A stretch of 64,000 bases of DNA from Castanopsis chinensis (Eukaryota > Streptophyta > Magnoliopsida > Fagales > Fagaceae). The position numbers were made by a program, and so were the translations under genes. The notes beneath the pieces were generated by a model that saw nothing but the letters and a program-made list of their open reading frames with translations, did no database searches and was not told the origin of the DNA. The stretch spans positions 3,844,001 to 3,908,000 of the forward strand of contig JAVQMG010000081.1 of NCBI GenBank assembly GCA_032878915.1. The letters are read 5' to 3'. This document shows, one piece after another, positions 21,642 to 33,323 of this stretch; the first letter of the stretch is position 1; the number at the start of each line of letters is the position of its first letter.

Positions 21642-22320
21642 GTTATACCCTAATTTGTTTCTCACATATATATTATATATTACTGTGTCTGAAAGTAGAA
21701 AGTAATTTTTGCCGATGACTCAAAAATTAAAATAATCAAATTTCAAAATCAATTAATATGAGGAGCAGGGAATTGAAAGGTGTGTGCCAACGTTATATAT
21801 TGATATATAACAACCAAAACTCAAAAAAAACAATAATAGTATAAACCCATAAAATTTAGAGACAAAAAATATAAACCCATATTAGTCTATAATCTCAATA
21901 GAGAGAGAGAACCTGAAGATTATGGGTGGCGTCGCTGAGCTAAGGTTGTGGGTGCACAAGACAAGAGAAGTAAAGAGAATAGCTGGAACTGGAGTGTATA
22001 ACCTTGTTCCTTCTCATATGGGTAGAGTTTTGCTGAGTAGCTGTATGGGTTCTTGTGGTTGGATTGGAAGAGAAGAAGTTAGAAAGGCAGAAACCTAGAA
22101 GAAGATCAGACACAGCATAAACACGAGAGAAAAGCATAGAGAAATTTGATTTGTTATTTTCTATATATATATGTGTGTATATATATTACCTGCTTAACCG
22201 GTAACCAGTATCTATTAAAATTAAATGAATGGTCAAAATTAAAACAATATTAAATTAATGGTTCAGATTTAGATGGGTATCATACCCAAAAAAGAAAAAG
22301 AAAAAGAGCTATGGTAAAAT
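21642..22320. other. Spacer before duplication copy B, no gene assigned
   Basis: A 58-codon + strand frame from 21923 and an overlapping minus frame (22137-21940) exist, but neither is recognisable. Downstream is an AT/TG-rich tract (22160-22190). Copy B homology starts at 22321. Confidence 0.5.
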
Positions 22321-23481
22321 AACCCTTATTAGGATATCTAAAAATGTAAGTATATCTACATTTGGTTTAATTAGCAATCTGATAAGCAAATCAAAACCAC
22401 CTTGTTTTGAAAAGATAGCAATAATTTGATAATTTCCACAAGTTCGTGGGCCTAATAGGCCTGATATTCTTGTTTCTCCCAAATGGGGATACTACCGAAG
22501 TTGGGAAGTCCAGGTGAAGTAAGGTGACTGGACTCTTTATAGAAGATTCACCGATATCCTTTTAAGCAATATGGGCTAGCCTGCCCTTAAAGCGATCCAG
22601 TTACAAAAACTTCGGTATTGTTTTGGGGAAATATTTAGGCCCAAAGTTTGGTGAATTGTATTGAGAGTGGTGTTCGATACTTTAATAACGGGGCTTCGTA
22701 AATCAGGCCTGCTAATGGTGAAAATTTGAGGCCTAGAACCATTGAGTTTGAGAAAATTTATAAAAACAACTTTTCTACTACAATTTTTGTTGCAACTTTG
22801 ATTTGGTCAACTGTAAGTGATCAAGAAAAATAGGTATATCTATGTAAAAATGATTGGTAACTACTTATAATTTGTCACATTAAAATTGTAAAGAATAGGT
22901 TTCCGTGTATCTGTCTTAGCCGATTACCAGCCGATTATTCTTTGTCCAAGACCAATGCGTTATGCAGGAGAAAATAACCAATTTGGTATATATCCCTACC
23001 TTGATCATGCAAGATCGATTTTGGTTCCTTGAGACCACTTCACTCAATGAATCTAAATAAAACCAAGCCAATCATAAACACGATTAGCTAGGGACGTCAC
23101 CTTGAAATAAGTTGTTAGTGTGTTACGTTCGTGTAATATACATTCATGCACGTACGCTCTTTGTTTTAAAGTCACGGACGCGGTGTAATGCCCTAACTAT
23201 GCTTTTTAAATCAAGAAGCTGTTGCAATAAGACTGTAGAAGCTAAGCTACGAATGTTTTCGCAACTATTTGATAGTGATTTGGTTGTTTTGCAATATATA
23301 CATTACACTCTTTGTTTTGAACTCACGGTGTAGATTGAAAGTCCATGAAAATGTGAGTATAATTGATTTTGCTTGCTTTTGAAAACAAGAAGCTATACCG
23401 AAGTATGACTCTCTAAACAAGCTAAGAATATTCTCCAACTATTTGATGGCGTACCATAACCTGTTTAGTGTTTATTCGTCT

Positions 23482-23508
23482 GAGAGAGAGAGAGAGAGAG
23501 AGAGAGAG
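23482..23508 (+). repeat. (GA)n microsatellite, copy B
   Basis: Orthologue of the (GA)20 at 3138, shorter by about 13 bases. Confidence 0.95.
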
Positions 23509-23849
23509 GATCACAAAAACTATAAACCTATAAATAGGATTGCAAGAAGAGAGATCACCCACGAAAGACTCAATTATATAAGAGCTTATTTACTATTTAC
23601 GAGGTGCTCTCAACTCTCGAGGGTAAAAGCTTTTCGTTATTTCCGGTCCTCTTTGCTTGGTAAGACTTGGATCTGTTATTGAGATTTAAAATTTCTATTA
23701 ATTTTCCTTTTCTTCGGATGATAATGATATTAACTACAAAATTTTTATCATTATACACCCTTAGCGTAGTGATCACTCTACAAGTCTAAATTTTTGTTAG
23801 GTGAGAGGGAATAAGAGACATGGTTCATGTCTTCGGGAGATCCTATGTT

Positions 23850-23885
<36 letters not shown>

Positions 23886-24078
23886 ACAGAATTAAAGAAT
23901 CTCTGAAACCTAACAAAAAGGTTCAAAATATTATTTCTCTTTCACCAAAGTTTACTATTGTTGTCAGGGTTTAGCTTCCTTTTTACACTAAAACTAACAC
24001 TGTTCTAAAATGGTCACGTATTCATCTTGTATCCCATCTTGTGTTATGCATAAGAAGGTAGTTGCTCACCATTATCTA

Positions 24079-24877
24079 TGTTAGGACATATGTGGTTCAA
24101 GTCTGTGAACATATGTCACTATTTTATGTAATTGGCTTATCCTTAAACAAAACGCACTTTACTTGTAATTGGGTAGATTTAGGATGAGTTTAACACTTCA
24201 GTTCAAGGTTAAGTGTTGAAGCCGTCAAAGTCTGTCCAAGAAACAAGCTGGGAAATGCAAGATTTTAAAGCTCGACACATACCCCGACAGATACATCTAT
24301 CGAGCTTTAAAAGAGCTGTTTTGCCCGAGCCTCGACAGCTATCTCGACACCTCTCGACACCTCTATCTGTCGAGAATTAAAGAAAACAGAATTCCAGACA
24401 AAGTTCGTGCCCTAGTTCATCCTTGATGATTTGAAGAACTTTGCAGCCAACTCTCTCTCTCTCCATAGTTGGTAATTGAAGTTGCGTACTGGGATCCTCG
24501 CATTTGGTTAGTCACGTACTTGGGAGCCGTGCATTAAAAGGAGAAACTGTCACTACAGAACAAGTCCAATTGGGTATTGGGGTAAGAGTTCAACTGTAGG
24601 TTGGTGAGGTACTGGGATTCCTTACTTGTAACTGCTTGTTGTGATAATAGTGGAGTTTCGGGAGTGGTGACCTTAAATCACCCGGTGGGATTTTTGCCGT
24701 AAGGGTTTTCCCCATTCGTGAACAAATCACCGTGTTCTTTATTTTCCGCTGCATAACTTAGTTTGGTGATTTTTTTGTGCTGCCACGTGATATTGCATGT
24801 TAATTTGATTAATTAAAAACTGGGCTAATTAATTAATCTAAGTTATCACAAGGAGTCAACGCGTTTGTGGCCTGTCA
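24079..24877 (+). repeat. 5' LTR of SIRE-like element (799 bp)
   Basis: TGTTAGGACATATG ... GGCCTGTCA. Contains a cluster of TCGA motifs (24275-24375: CTCGACAC, CTATCGAG, CTGTCGAG). Compared with the related solo LTR at 40566-41609, it lacks roughly 130 bp including that LTR's TATA box. Confidence 0.93.
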
Positions 24878-24879
24878 AG

Positions 24880-24891
24880 TGGTATCAGAGC
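24880..24891 (+). other. Primer binding site (initiator tRNA-Met type)
   Basis: TGGTATCAGAGC, complementary to the 3' end of initiator methionine tRNA, 2 nt after the 5' LTR. Confidence 0.92.
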
Positions 24892-24948
24892 AAGCACACT
24901 CTGATTAGGGTTTAATCTACTGTGTGTGATCCATTGACCCCTGCTGTC

Positions 24949-26850
24949 ATGGATAGAGGATAATCTCTCATTATACCTCCTTTATTTGATGGCACTAACT
25001 ATGCATACTGGAAAGTACGCATGAGAGCTTTCTTCCAGTCTTTAGATGAGAAAGTGTGGCAAGCTGTGGAGATAGGCTGGACCAAGCCTACAGAAGCGCC
25101 GGCCGACTGGGATGATACTAAGATCAAGGCGGCAAACTTTAACAGCCGAGCATTGAATGCCCTATTCAGTGCAGTCACCAATGAGGAGTTCAAGAAAATT
25201 TCCTCAACTGAAACTGCTAAGGAAGCTTGGACCATCCTCTAGACAACCTATGAGGGCACCAAGGCTGTCAAAGATTCAAAGCTGCAGAGGCTCACCACAC
25301 GCTTTGAAGAAATCAAGATGGAGGAGGATGAGTCGTTTGATGAGTTCTATGCCAAGCTCAAGGATATAGTGAACTCAGCCTTCAATCTTAGGGAGACCAT
25401 CCCTGAACCCAAGATAGTAAGGAAGGTGCTTAGATCGCTGCCCGAAAGATTCCATGCTAAGATCACGGCGATCGAAGAGTCGAAGGATATTGACAGAATT
25501 CCTTTGACTGAGCTGGTTGGAAACTTGCAAACCTATGAGTTAGGGCTAACTAGGTTAGGCAAGTCAAGCAAGGGCAAGAGTTTGGCACTGAAGGCCAAGA
25601 GCAGTGATACGGATGACTCGTCAGATGATGAAGATTCCAAGATGAAGTCCTACATCACAAGGCAATTCAAGAAGTTTATGAAGAATGCCAACGGAAAGGG
25701 CTTCAACAAAGACCGTAGACAATCCGGTTCTTCACAATTCAAGAATTCAGATAAAGGGAAGAAGGATGTCAAGGATGGCGGTCAGTACACTGTTCCTGCT
25801 GGGCCAAAATGTTTTGGGTGTCAAGGCTTCGGACACATGAAACAAGAGTGTCCTACGTGCCTCAAAAGCATAGGGAAAAGCAAGGCACTTGCTGTTACCT
25901 TAAGCGACACAGAGCCCGAGGACGATTCCGAAGATGAAGACGACGGAATCTTGAATGCCTTCACTGCCACTGTTAATCCTACTGATGGGGTTAGTGAAAA
26001 AGTGGATGAAGAAGAAGAATTGGTGGATTCCAAGTGTGAAATTATGGATGATCAAGATGATATCCATACCGCCTATGAGAAGCTATACAAGCTTTCTGAG
26101 AAGCATGAGAAACTATATAGGCTGGCCACCAAGAAGCTCAGTGATGTGGAACTCAACCGTGAGGAGCTGTCCACAAAGGTCGATGAAGCGAATCAAACCA
26201 TTGGAGCACTGAGGTTCGAAAACAATTTCTTGGCTGAGAGGACCAAGAAGCTTGAAGCAGAGCTGTTTCAAGTCAGAGCACAACTGGAGAGGACGTCAAG
26301 TGCTAAACTGGACGAGATGCTGAGTGCTCAGAGATATTCTTCAGATCGTGCTGGATTGGGGTATGAATTCTCTATCTCTAATACTCCTTCTGCTAGTACT
26401 ACAGTCTTTGTTCCACCTGGTAATAACATTAAAACTGAGGAGAATAATGTTAAAACTGATTTAGCAATTGTGAATGTAGACAAGGGCAAGTCCATCCTAG
26501 GAGCACCCCCTAAAATTGAGAAAAGGGAAGCTAGAAACCCTAGGAATAAGAAGGCTAACTCTCAAAAGGCCAAACAAAAGAAGCCACATCTCTGTTATCA
26601 TTGTGGTGTTGCCGGTCACACTCGACCAAATTGCTACAAGTGGCTTGCCACTCAACAGAGCAATGGCACAATAGCATCTGGGAGCCAGAATCAGCTTCAG
26701 TCTTCTCTCGCTCCTCTTGGAGACATTCTAAAAGCCCTCATGTTCCTTTCAAACTTGAACGGTTCATATTCTTCACCCTCTTCACCGGTTCAAGAATCGA
26801 CCAAAAGGAAAGGATCTTCCAAAGTGTGGAAGGCAAAGGGATCTAAGTGA
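24949..26850 (+). pseudogene. Copia gag (UBN2-type, two zinc knuckles), two nonsense codons
   Basis: Structural capsid/nucleocapsid protein of the element, forming cytoplasmic particles. The frame from ATG 24949 to TGA 26850 (634 codons with stop) is kept throughout except TAA at 24961-24963 and TAG at 25240-25242. The N-terminal gag domain has FDGTNYAYWKVRM, then an SDT/Asp/Glu-rich linker. Next come zinc knuckle 1 (CFGCQGFGHMKQEC, about 25809), a coiled-coil stretch (about 26080-26310) and knuckle 2 (CYHCGVAGHTRPNC, about 26592). It ends in a Lys-rich tail with its own stop, so it is not fused to pol. Both stops look like C-to-T changes of Gln codons. Start chosen as the ATG 58 bases after the PBS. 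Confidence 0.88.
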
Positions 26851-27960
26851 TTTCAGTCACTTCTTCTTCTCTCTCCTGTTTTTGTGTGTGTGTTTCTTTA
26901 CTGTTTTGAGTCAGTTTAGTTTTATGCATTGTTTTGCATTACATGTTTTTGTTTGTGTGTTTTCAGTTTTGTGTTTTATTTTTGCTTTTCAAAAAATAAA
27001 ATAAAATAAAAAAATAAAAAAAAATTGAAAAATTGAAAAATACAAAAACAGTGTGTGTTTGTGTGCATTAGTTCGTGTGAACTTTTGAAATGGCCATTGA
27101 AACAAAGTTTTCTAAACTTTGTATCATCTATAGCTTAGATGAGCATTCTTTTGCACAACTAAGCGAGTGAGCTCTGTAGCTCTTTGTTTGTGATGAGTAA
27201 GGTTAAGTGATCTCTTCTCTTAACACTCGTATCACTCTTTTTGATGGGTTGAACTAGAAAATCCTAAGAGAAAGGCATAAATAACCATCTCACCACTGTT
27301 ACTCGCCAATCATAAAATGACATCGGTATGCTTCGGCATAGCAAAAGTGCAATATCAAGGACACCTGTATGCTTCGGCATAGCAAAAGTGCAGTGTCAAA
27401 AGCTTAACATAATTGGGTAGTTCTTTTCTTTCTCTTGTATGCCCATGCATGATATGCTTGTTTAAAAAGAAAATATGCAAAGAAATAAAAAGCAAAAAGA
27501 TTAAAAATGCTTTAAAATATGGTTGCAAACGTGTTTTCTAGGAGATGTGGGAGTTGTAGGATGTACCTCGAAGGTGATAGTCCCCATCAAACGGTTATGA
27601 TTGTGTGTGAGTTAAAGTGATTTTCTCATATCTCAAATCGTCATAACATTGAGACACATATGCAATCTTGCGATGTTTTCACACACGACATGCAATATTC
27701 TTTGCTATTCTTGATACATGTGCAGGTACAATGTGATTTGGCCATCACCAAGTTTACATGCTTTAATGTATGCTCACTAAACTGTCTGGACTTGTTTTTG
27801 AAATATAAAATTGGTTAGACTTGTTTAGTGTGTATGTGCGTGTTTTGAGATACATGTGCATCAAAATTCGTGTTGAGAGATGATTTTGAGAGCTTAATGT
27901 GTTGGTTGTATCTTTGGTTGAGTTGCATGCATGATTGCATTCATGTCTGTGTTTTTCTTC
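26851..27960. other. Internal non-coding region of SIRE-like element where pol is expected
   Basis: No protease (D[ST]G), integrase or RT motif in any frame. TG-rich then A-rich sequence (26880-27060), and two direct repeats of GTATGCTTCGGCATAGCAAA (about 27329 and 27367). This looks like leader or UTR type sequence rather than decayed pol. Confidence 0.7.
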
Positions 27961-27983
27961 TTTTGAAAAACTGCTTTTAAAGG

Positions 27984-28270
27984 CATCTCGACACCATCTC
28001 CTTACCTCTCGATACATAGGCTATCTGTCGAGCTCCTTAGACCTTTTCTTATCGCAGTCTCGACAGATACCCCGACACCTGCTGGATCGATCGAGAAACT
28101 TTCTGTTTGCTCGACAGCTTCTCGATAGCTTCTGGATCGATCGAGGTTCCTCCTTGTTTATTCTTCTTCCTCGATAGCTGATCTCGATAGCTACATCTGT
28201 CCATGTGTAATTCTCGACATATACGCTCGATAGCAGGCTCGACACCTCCCGATAGCAGCATCTGTCGAGA
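27984..28270 (+). promoter_or_regulatory. TCGA-rich motif array upstream of ORF2
   Basis: About 16 TCGA cores in ~290 bp, mostly as CTCGACA, CTCGATAGCT, ATCTGTCGAG and GGATCGATCGAG. The same motif family occurs in the element's LTRs (24275-24375, 30735-30840) and in the solo LTR (about 41300-41415). It is followed within about 15 bp by a TATA box, so it looks like a promoter-proximal array duplicated from an LTR. Confidence 0.55.
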
Positions 28271-28283
28271 TTTAATGAGCAGC

Positions 28284-28290
28284 TATATAT
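28284..28290 (+). promoter_or_regulatory. Candidate internal TATA box for ORF2
   Basis: TATATAT lies directly after the TCGA array. Downstream are a plausible leader, a splice donor (TCTTG|GTAAGC at about 28430) and an acceptor (GCGTTAG at 28815) a few bases before the ORF2 ATG. This would give a separately transcribed, spliced ORF2 message. Inference from sequence only. Confidence 0.45.
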
Positions 28291-28823
28291 GGAGCAGTCG
28301 CGATTTTCTTCTCATTTGCTCGATCTCTCTCGCTCGAAACTCACTGTTCTCTCTCAAAAACTTTTCTTTTTCCCTCCAAACCTTCTCCCAAGGCTTTCTC
28401 AAGAGTTTCTTTGCGTTTTTCATCTCTTGGTAAGCTCTTTATCCCTCTTTTTCATGCATTTCATTGTTTTAAAACCCTAGGTTTTATGTTTTTGAAAATT
28501 TTTGGGAGTTTTCAAAATTGTTGGGGTTTTCATGAAATTTTTGGGTTGTTTTTCTAGTTTTGATCTTCAAAACCACATGCATTGCATCACATTAGCATTC
28601 TAATTGTAGTTTCATGCATTTAGATGTGTGCAACTCTATTGTGTGCTGTTAGGTTTGGATTGGGCTAAGCCCATGATGTTTTTATGTTGCATGTCACATG
28701 TTCATGCATTCTCATGCATACGTTCTTTTCATTTCAATATTATTCTGCCAATATTGAACTGTTTGGGATTTTTCTGTGTGTTTTCTTTCTCTCCCCCTCT
28801 CTATGGTTGCGTTAGCTGTGTCT

Positions 28824-30005
28824 ATGGCACCTAAGCGTAAGTCCATTCCGTCCCAGAACCCTCTGCGTTCTAAGGGACAGTCTTCTTCTGATTCTACCCC
28901 TCTTTCTGTCCGGTTCCGTGATGAGAAAGCCCACAAGGACTTCTCGGAGAACTTTTCTAAACGCGGTGTTCATTCGGAACGCCACGTAGTCCTGGCAGAT
29001 TTTGCCGACACTGACCTTCCCGATGTCATTCACACTCGGGGATGGGAGTCACTGTGTGACGTCCCGGTCACTTGTCCTCTCGTGTTGATTCAGGAGTTTT
29101 ACTCCAACATCCACGGGATAGATTCTTCAGTACCTTCTTTCTACTCTGGCGTCCGAGGTACGCGCTTCTGTGTCACCCCAGAGCTGGTCTCTGAGGTTTT
29201 CCATGTCCCTAGGGTGGATCATCCCGATTATCCTAGCTGTGAGCGTCTCTGGACTGTGTCCAAAGACGAGATGATCTCGGCGTTCTGTGAGCGTCCTACC
29301 CCTTGGGGAGATCACATGTACACACCATGTCGACCTTTTGCTAAAGGTCCTCGTTTCCTTAACATGGTGATGACTTTTGTTTTACACCCTCTCTCTCACT
29401 ATAACTCTATCACCGAGCCTCGCGCTTGATTTTTGTTGTCCCTCTTAGAGGATCTTTCTATAGACTTTCCTTCACATTTCATCTTTTGTATTATCGATGT
29501 CTATAGAGATACGGCCACCCGTGATAAGCTCATTTTCCCTTCCGCTATCACGAGGATTCTGAGTCGTTTTTCCATCCCTTTCCCCTTGTCCGATCCTTAC
29601 CGCGTCATGTCCGCCATAGACGCCGCTACCGTAAAACGTAGCGAGGCACAGTTCCGATCGCGACAGACTGACGATGCCTCTCCTTCCACCCGTCCGGCCA
29701 CCTCCAGTTCCGCTCGAGCATCTGCTTCTACTTCTTCGAGCGATGTCAGCTTGGGAGACATCATGGCGCAGCTACAGCGCATGGATGCTCGCCTAGATAC
29801 ACTCTCCACGGAGTTGTATCAAGTGAACGTTCGTGTTGGTCGCATCGCCAGGCGACAGGCGACCATGGGCGGCTTTGCTGCAGAGGCTTCTCCTCCGCCA
29901 CCTCATGTGTCGACTGAGACCGAGGCTGATGATGATGGCGATGATGATGATGCTTCCGATGATGATGGTGGAGATGCTAGCTCTTCAGATGAGATGTCTA
30001 CTTGA
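28824..30005 (+). pseudogene. ORF2 of SIRE-like element (plant transposon protein / env-like position), one nonsense codon
   Basis: Lies where SIRE/Maximus elements carry their extra third ORF. The N-terminus MAPKRKS is basic. Residues about 30-200 resemble the 'putative plant transposon protein' domain (VLADFADTDLPDVI, FYSNIHG, VRGTRFCVTPELVSEVFHVPR); the Pfam assignment, Transposase_32-like, is from memory. Then comes a Ser/Thr-rich linker, a short coiled-coil (MAQLQRMDARLDTLSTELY) and a very acidic Asp/Ser tail. I see no signal peptide or membrane segment, so a true envelope role is doubtful. A single TGA at 29427-29429 interrupts an otherwise open 394-codon frame. ATG 28824 is chosen because it directly follows the inferred acceptor. 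Function unknown. Confidence 0.75.
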
Positions 30006-30530
30006 CACTCTACCCTTTGTCACTCGTGACAAAAAGGGGGAGTAGTTTAGTATGAGAGTAGTCATACTTAGGGGGAGTGTTAGCATAGGACATAGGACAT
30101 TTTTGTTAGGGGGAGTGTGCATTGAGGGATGTAGTGAGGTGATCATATGTATTTTTTTCTCTCATCTGTATACATTGATCATGTATTGACATACATTGTA
30201 GTTATTCTCTTCTTATATATGATGATGTATGTTTTTCTTTCACCTACCTTTCATGTGTTGTTTCTTCTCTATCTTTATACACATGTTTCTTTACTTGTAT
30301 GCAATCTATTATTTCTGTTTCACACAAAGATGCCTTAATGTGTTTTGTTTATAAGTGTTTCAGAAATACAGGTTGTCAAAGTCTTCTTGCCATGAACTCT
30401 CTTCTTGCAAAGTTTTTCAAGAGTTTGTGTTAGAATAGATTTTACTGTATGTAACAAGTGAATATGAGTTGAGTGATTTATGACTTCTCTCATATCTTCA
30501 TTTGTATGTTGTGGTTTTGTCACGGATTGC

Positions 30531-30543
30531 CAAAGGGGGAGAT
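30531..30543 (+). other. Polypurine tract of SIRE-like element
   Basis: CAAAGGGGGAGAT immediately before the 3' LTR. Two or three similar GGGGGAG tracts occur earlier (30036, 30071, 30110), which may be additional plus-strand primers. Confidence 0.85.
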
Positions 30544-31342
30544 TGTTAGGACATATGTGGTTCAAGTCTGTGAACATATGTCACTATTTTATGTAATTGG
30601 CTTATCCTTAGACAAAACGCACTTTACTTGTAATTGGGTAGATTTAGGATGAGTTTAACACTTCAGTTCAAGGTTAAGTGTTGAAGCCGTCAAAGTCTGT
30701 CCAAGAAACAAGCTGGGAAGTGCAAGATTTTAAAGCTCGACACATACCTCGACAGATACATCTATCGAGCTTTAAAAGAGCTGTTTTGCCCGAGCCTCGA
30801 CAGCTATCTCGACACCTCTCGACACCTCTATCTGTCGAGAATTAAAGAAAACAGAATTCTAGACAAAGTTCGTGCCCTAGTTCATCCTTGATGATTTGAA
30901 GAACTTTGCAGCCAACTCTCTCTCTCTCCATAGTTGGTAATTGAAGTCGCATACTGGGATCCGCGCATTTGGTTAGTCACGTACTTGGGAGCCGTGCATT
31001 AAAAGGAAAAAATGTCACTACAGAACAAGTCCAATTGGGTATTGGGGTAAGAGTTCAACTGTAGGTTGGTGAGGTACTGGGATTCCTTACTTGTAACTGC
31101 TTGTTGTGATAATAGTAGAGTTTCGGGAGTGGTGACCTTAAATCACCCGGTGGGGTTTTTGCCGTAAGGGTTTTCCCCATTCGTGAACAAATCACCGTGT
31201 TCTTTATTTTCCGCTGCATAACTTAGTTTGGTGATTTGTTTGTGCTGCCACGTGATATTGCATGTTAATTTGATTAATTAAAAACTGGGCTAATTAATTA
31301 ATCTAAGTTATCACAAGGGGTCAATGCGTTTGTGGCCTGTCA
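30544..31342 (+). repeat. 3' LTR of SIRE-like element (799 bp)
   Basis: Same length and ends as the 5' LTR, with only scattered substitutions. Confidence 0.93.
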
Positions 31343-31595
31343 ATCAAAAATATTGTGTGTTCTCTATTGTATAATTGAATATCTTATTTTGAGTGGGGCT
31401 TACTCTAATGAATTTTTAAAAAATTCCCAAAAAGGAGCAAAAGATGGTATCATTATTAAAGCTATTGGTTCCATTGTGAAGGCAATCCACTTACTAACAC
31501 ACCTAGACTCACACTTAATTTTACAACATTCTTAGCTATCAACTTTTGATTAGATTTGAAGACTTACACATGAAACTACCATGAATACTTGCTGG

Positions 31596-31628
<33 letters not shown>

Positions 31629-31943
31629 AGAGAACAATAGGTGTTCCAATTACAAGATAACACTTTATATTATGGATTTGGATCTATAGTTGGATGTGTT
31701 CCTAGAATTATTCTTATAATGGTTAAGAATTGTGTAATTTAATAGCATTACCTGGTTTTCTTTATTAGGAGAATAGGTTTGGAATCTCCCCTCCTCATTC
31801 ATTATAAAAATTGAGTTATATATAAAAAATAAAAAAAAAATTATCATAGTGCATGTGATTATTCTGCTTTTCATTAGGAAAAAAAAAAGGAACTTGGTGA
31901 TACGTTGCCTACTACTGTTGCTGGTTCACTTAAAAATAATCGT

Positions 31944-33323
31944 ATGTGCAAAGAGCTGAGCATTGACATTCCAATAGTCATCGAAAGTGATCTTATGTGC
32001 CACGAGTCAATCATTGATGTTTCACTAGCCATGGAGCCAGCTTGTTGGCCCGAGTGTTGCATCTACAGGGCCCCCAAGAAACTTCGCGAGGTAAATAAAG
32101 AGGCCTACACTCCAAAGCTAATATCAATAGGCCCTTTTCACTATGGTGGAAAAGTACCAAGAGACAAGGATGGTGAAAGAGAACAAAGGGAAATGGAAAA
32201 GCTGAAAGTGGGTTACTCAAAGAAATTTTGTAATCGAATTAGGAAATCCCAAAAGGAAATAGCCAGGATCATTGAAGAAAAGGAAGAAAAGATTCGCCAT
32301 TGTTACTCAGAAAGCTTTGATATTTGCCATGAAGATTTTGTGAAAATGGTTCTATTAGATTCAACATTTATCATTGAGCTCTTCTTGAGGAGTTACATGG
32401 AGGAAGAATATGAAAATGATTATATATTAAGTAAACCATGGCTAAAGCTAGGCATAAGTCATGACTTGATATTACTTGAGAATCAGCTTCCATTTTTTAT
32501 CCTAAAGGAGTTTCACAATCAATTTTCTAGGTCTGAAGAAAACAACAATATTTCCTTTCGGAGGCTTGCATGTAAGTTTTTTCATCTCACTGGCAAGAAA
32601 TTGCCCGAGAAGGAAATAAAACGTTTCACTGATTTGATCAGATATTTCTATTAGCCATCTACCCTTAAAAGTGGAAATAACATCATTTCTGATCTACATA
32701 GTGCAACAGATTTGTACAAGGCAGGAGTGATATTCAGAACAAGTGAAAAGGGAAGAATGTTACTTGACATTCAATTCCCAAACATACCATTGAAAAGATG
32801 TCCATGCTTCAATTGCTCATGGCTCTTAAATTGCTTACCATGTTTGAAGTGCTTTCCTTGCTTGGAAGGAACTCAAACTTTCTTGTATGTTCCTCAGTTT
32901 TTGGTAGAAGACAAAACTGAAGGCCTTTTCCGAAACCTCATGGCCCTGGAGCAATGTCATTATCCGTTTGAGGCTTACATATGTAATTATATATGTCTCT
33001 TGGATTATCTTATCAACACTAGAGAAGACGTGGAGTTGCTGGTTGACAAAAAGATTATAATTAACATGTTAGGCAGCAATGAAGCAATTGCCATAATGGT
33101 AAACAAACTTGGACTTGAAATTGTGGAAACGGGTTCCTGTTATTTTGGCCTCGCTCAAGACCTTAACAAGCACTATGACGAATGTTGCAATCGTAATATG
33201 GGAAACTTGAGAAGTAGCTATTTCTCCAATCTTTGGAGAGGTACTGCAACTATTATTGGTCTTATAGTCCTAGGGTTCACTCTTTGGAATTTCATAAGGC
33301 CTTACGTATACGTTCGTCATTGA
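31944..33323 (+). pseudogene. DUF247 (UPF0481) gene copy B, single nonsense codon
   Basis: The frame from ATG 31944 to TGA 33323 is 460 codons and is continuous except for TAG at 32652-32654, where copy A has TAT (Tyr). Hallmarks: WPECCIYRAPKKLR, YTPKLISIGPFHYGG, FVKMVLLDSTFIIELF, ILLENQLPFFILKEF, MALEQCHYPFEAYICNY, and a C-terminal hydrophobic anchor (IIGLIVLGFTLWNF) followed by a short basic tail. The further upstream start used by copy C reads ACG here, so a downstream ATG would be needed. The leader acceptor (CATTAG|GAAAA, 31877) is kept, but the inferred leader intron now holds the 7.3-kb SIRE-like element. The truncated product would be 236 residues and lack the membrane anchor. Least damaged of the three pseudogenes. 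Confidence 0.9.

Larger units (their letters stand above)
24079..31342 (+). mobile_element. SIRE-like (Ty1/copia) retrotransposon lacking pol, 7264 bp
   Basis: Two 799-bp LTRs (24079-24877, 30544-31342) differ at roughly 15 positions by hand count. PBS TGGTATCAGAGC lies 2 bases after the 5' LTR, and polypurine CAAAGGGGGAGA lies before the 3' LTR. The target duplication is ATCTA (24074-24078) / ATCAA (31343-31347), and copy A has the empty site ATCAA at 3743-3747. Inside are a gag frame (24949-26850) and a second ORF (28824-30005), but no protease, integrase or reverse transcriptase. It must therefore have moved with enzymes from a relative. It sits in the inferred leader intron of DUF247-B. 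Confidence 0.92.

Noticed and set aside
28776..28823. Upstream in-frame ATG giving ORF2 a hydrophobic N-terminus (possible signal peptide)
   Set aside because: The added 16 residues come from the pyrimidine-rich acceptor region just before the splice site. The ATG at 28824 is a better start, so an envelope-type signal peptide is not supported.
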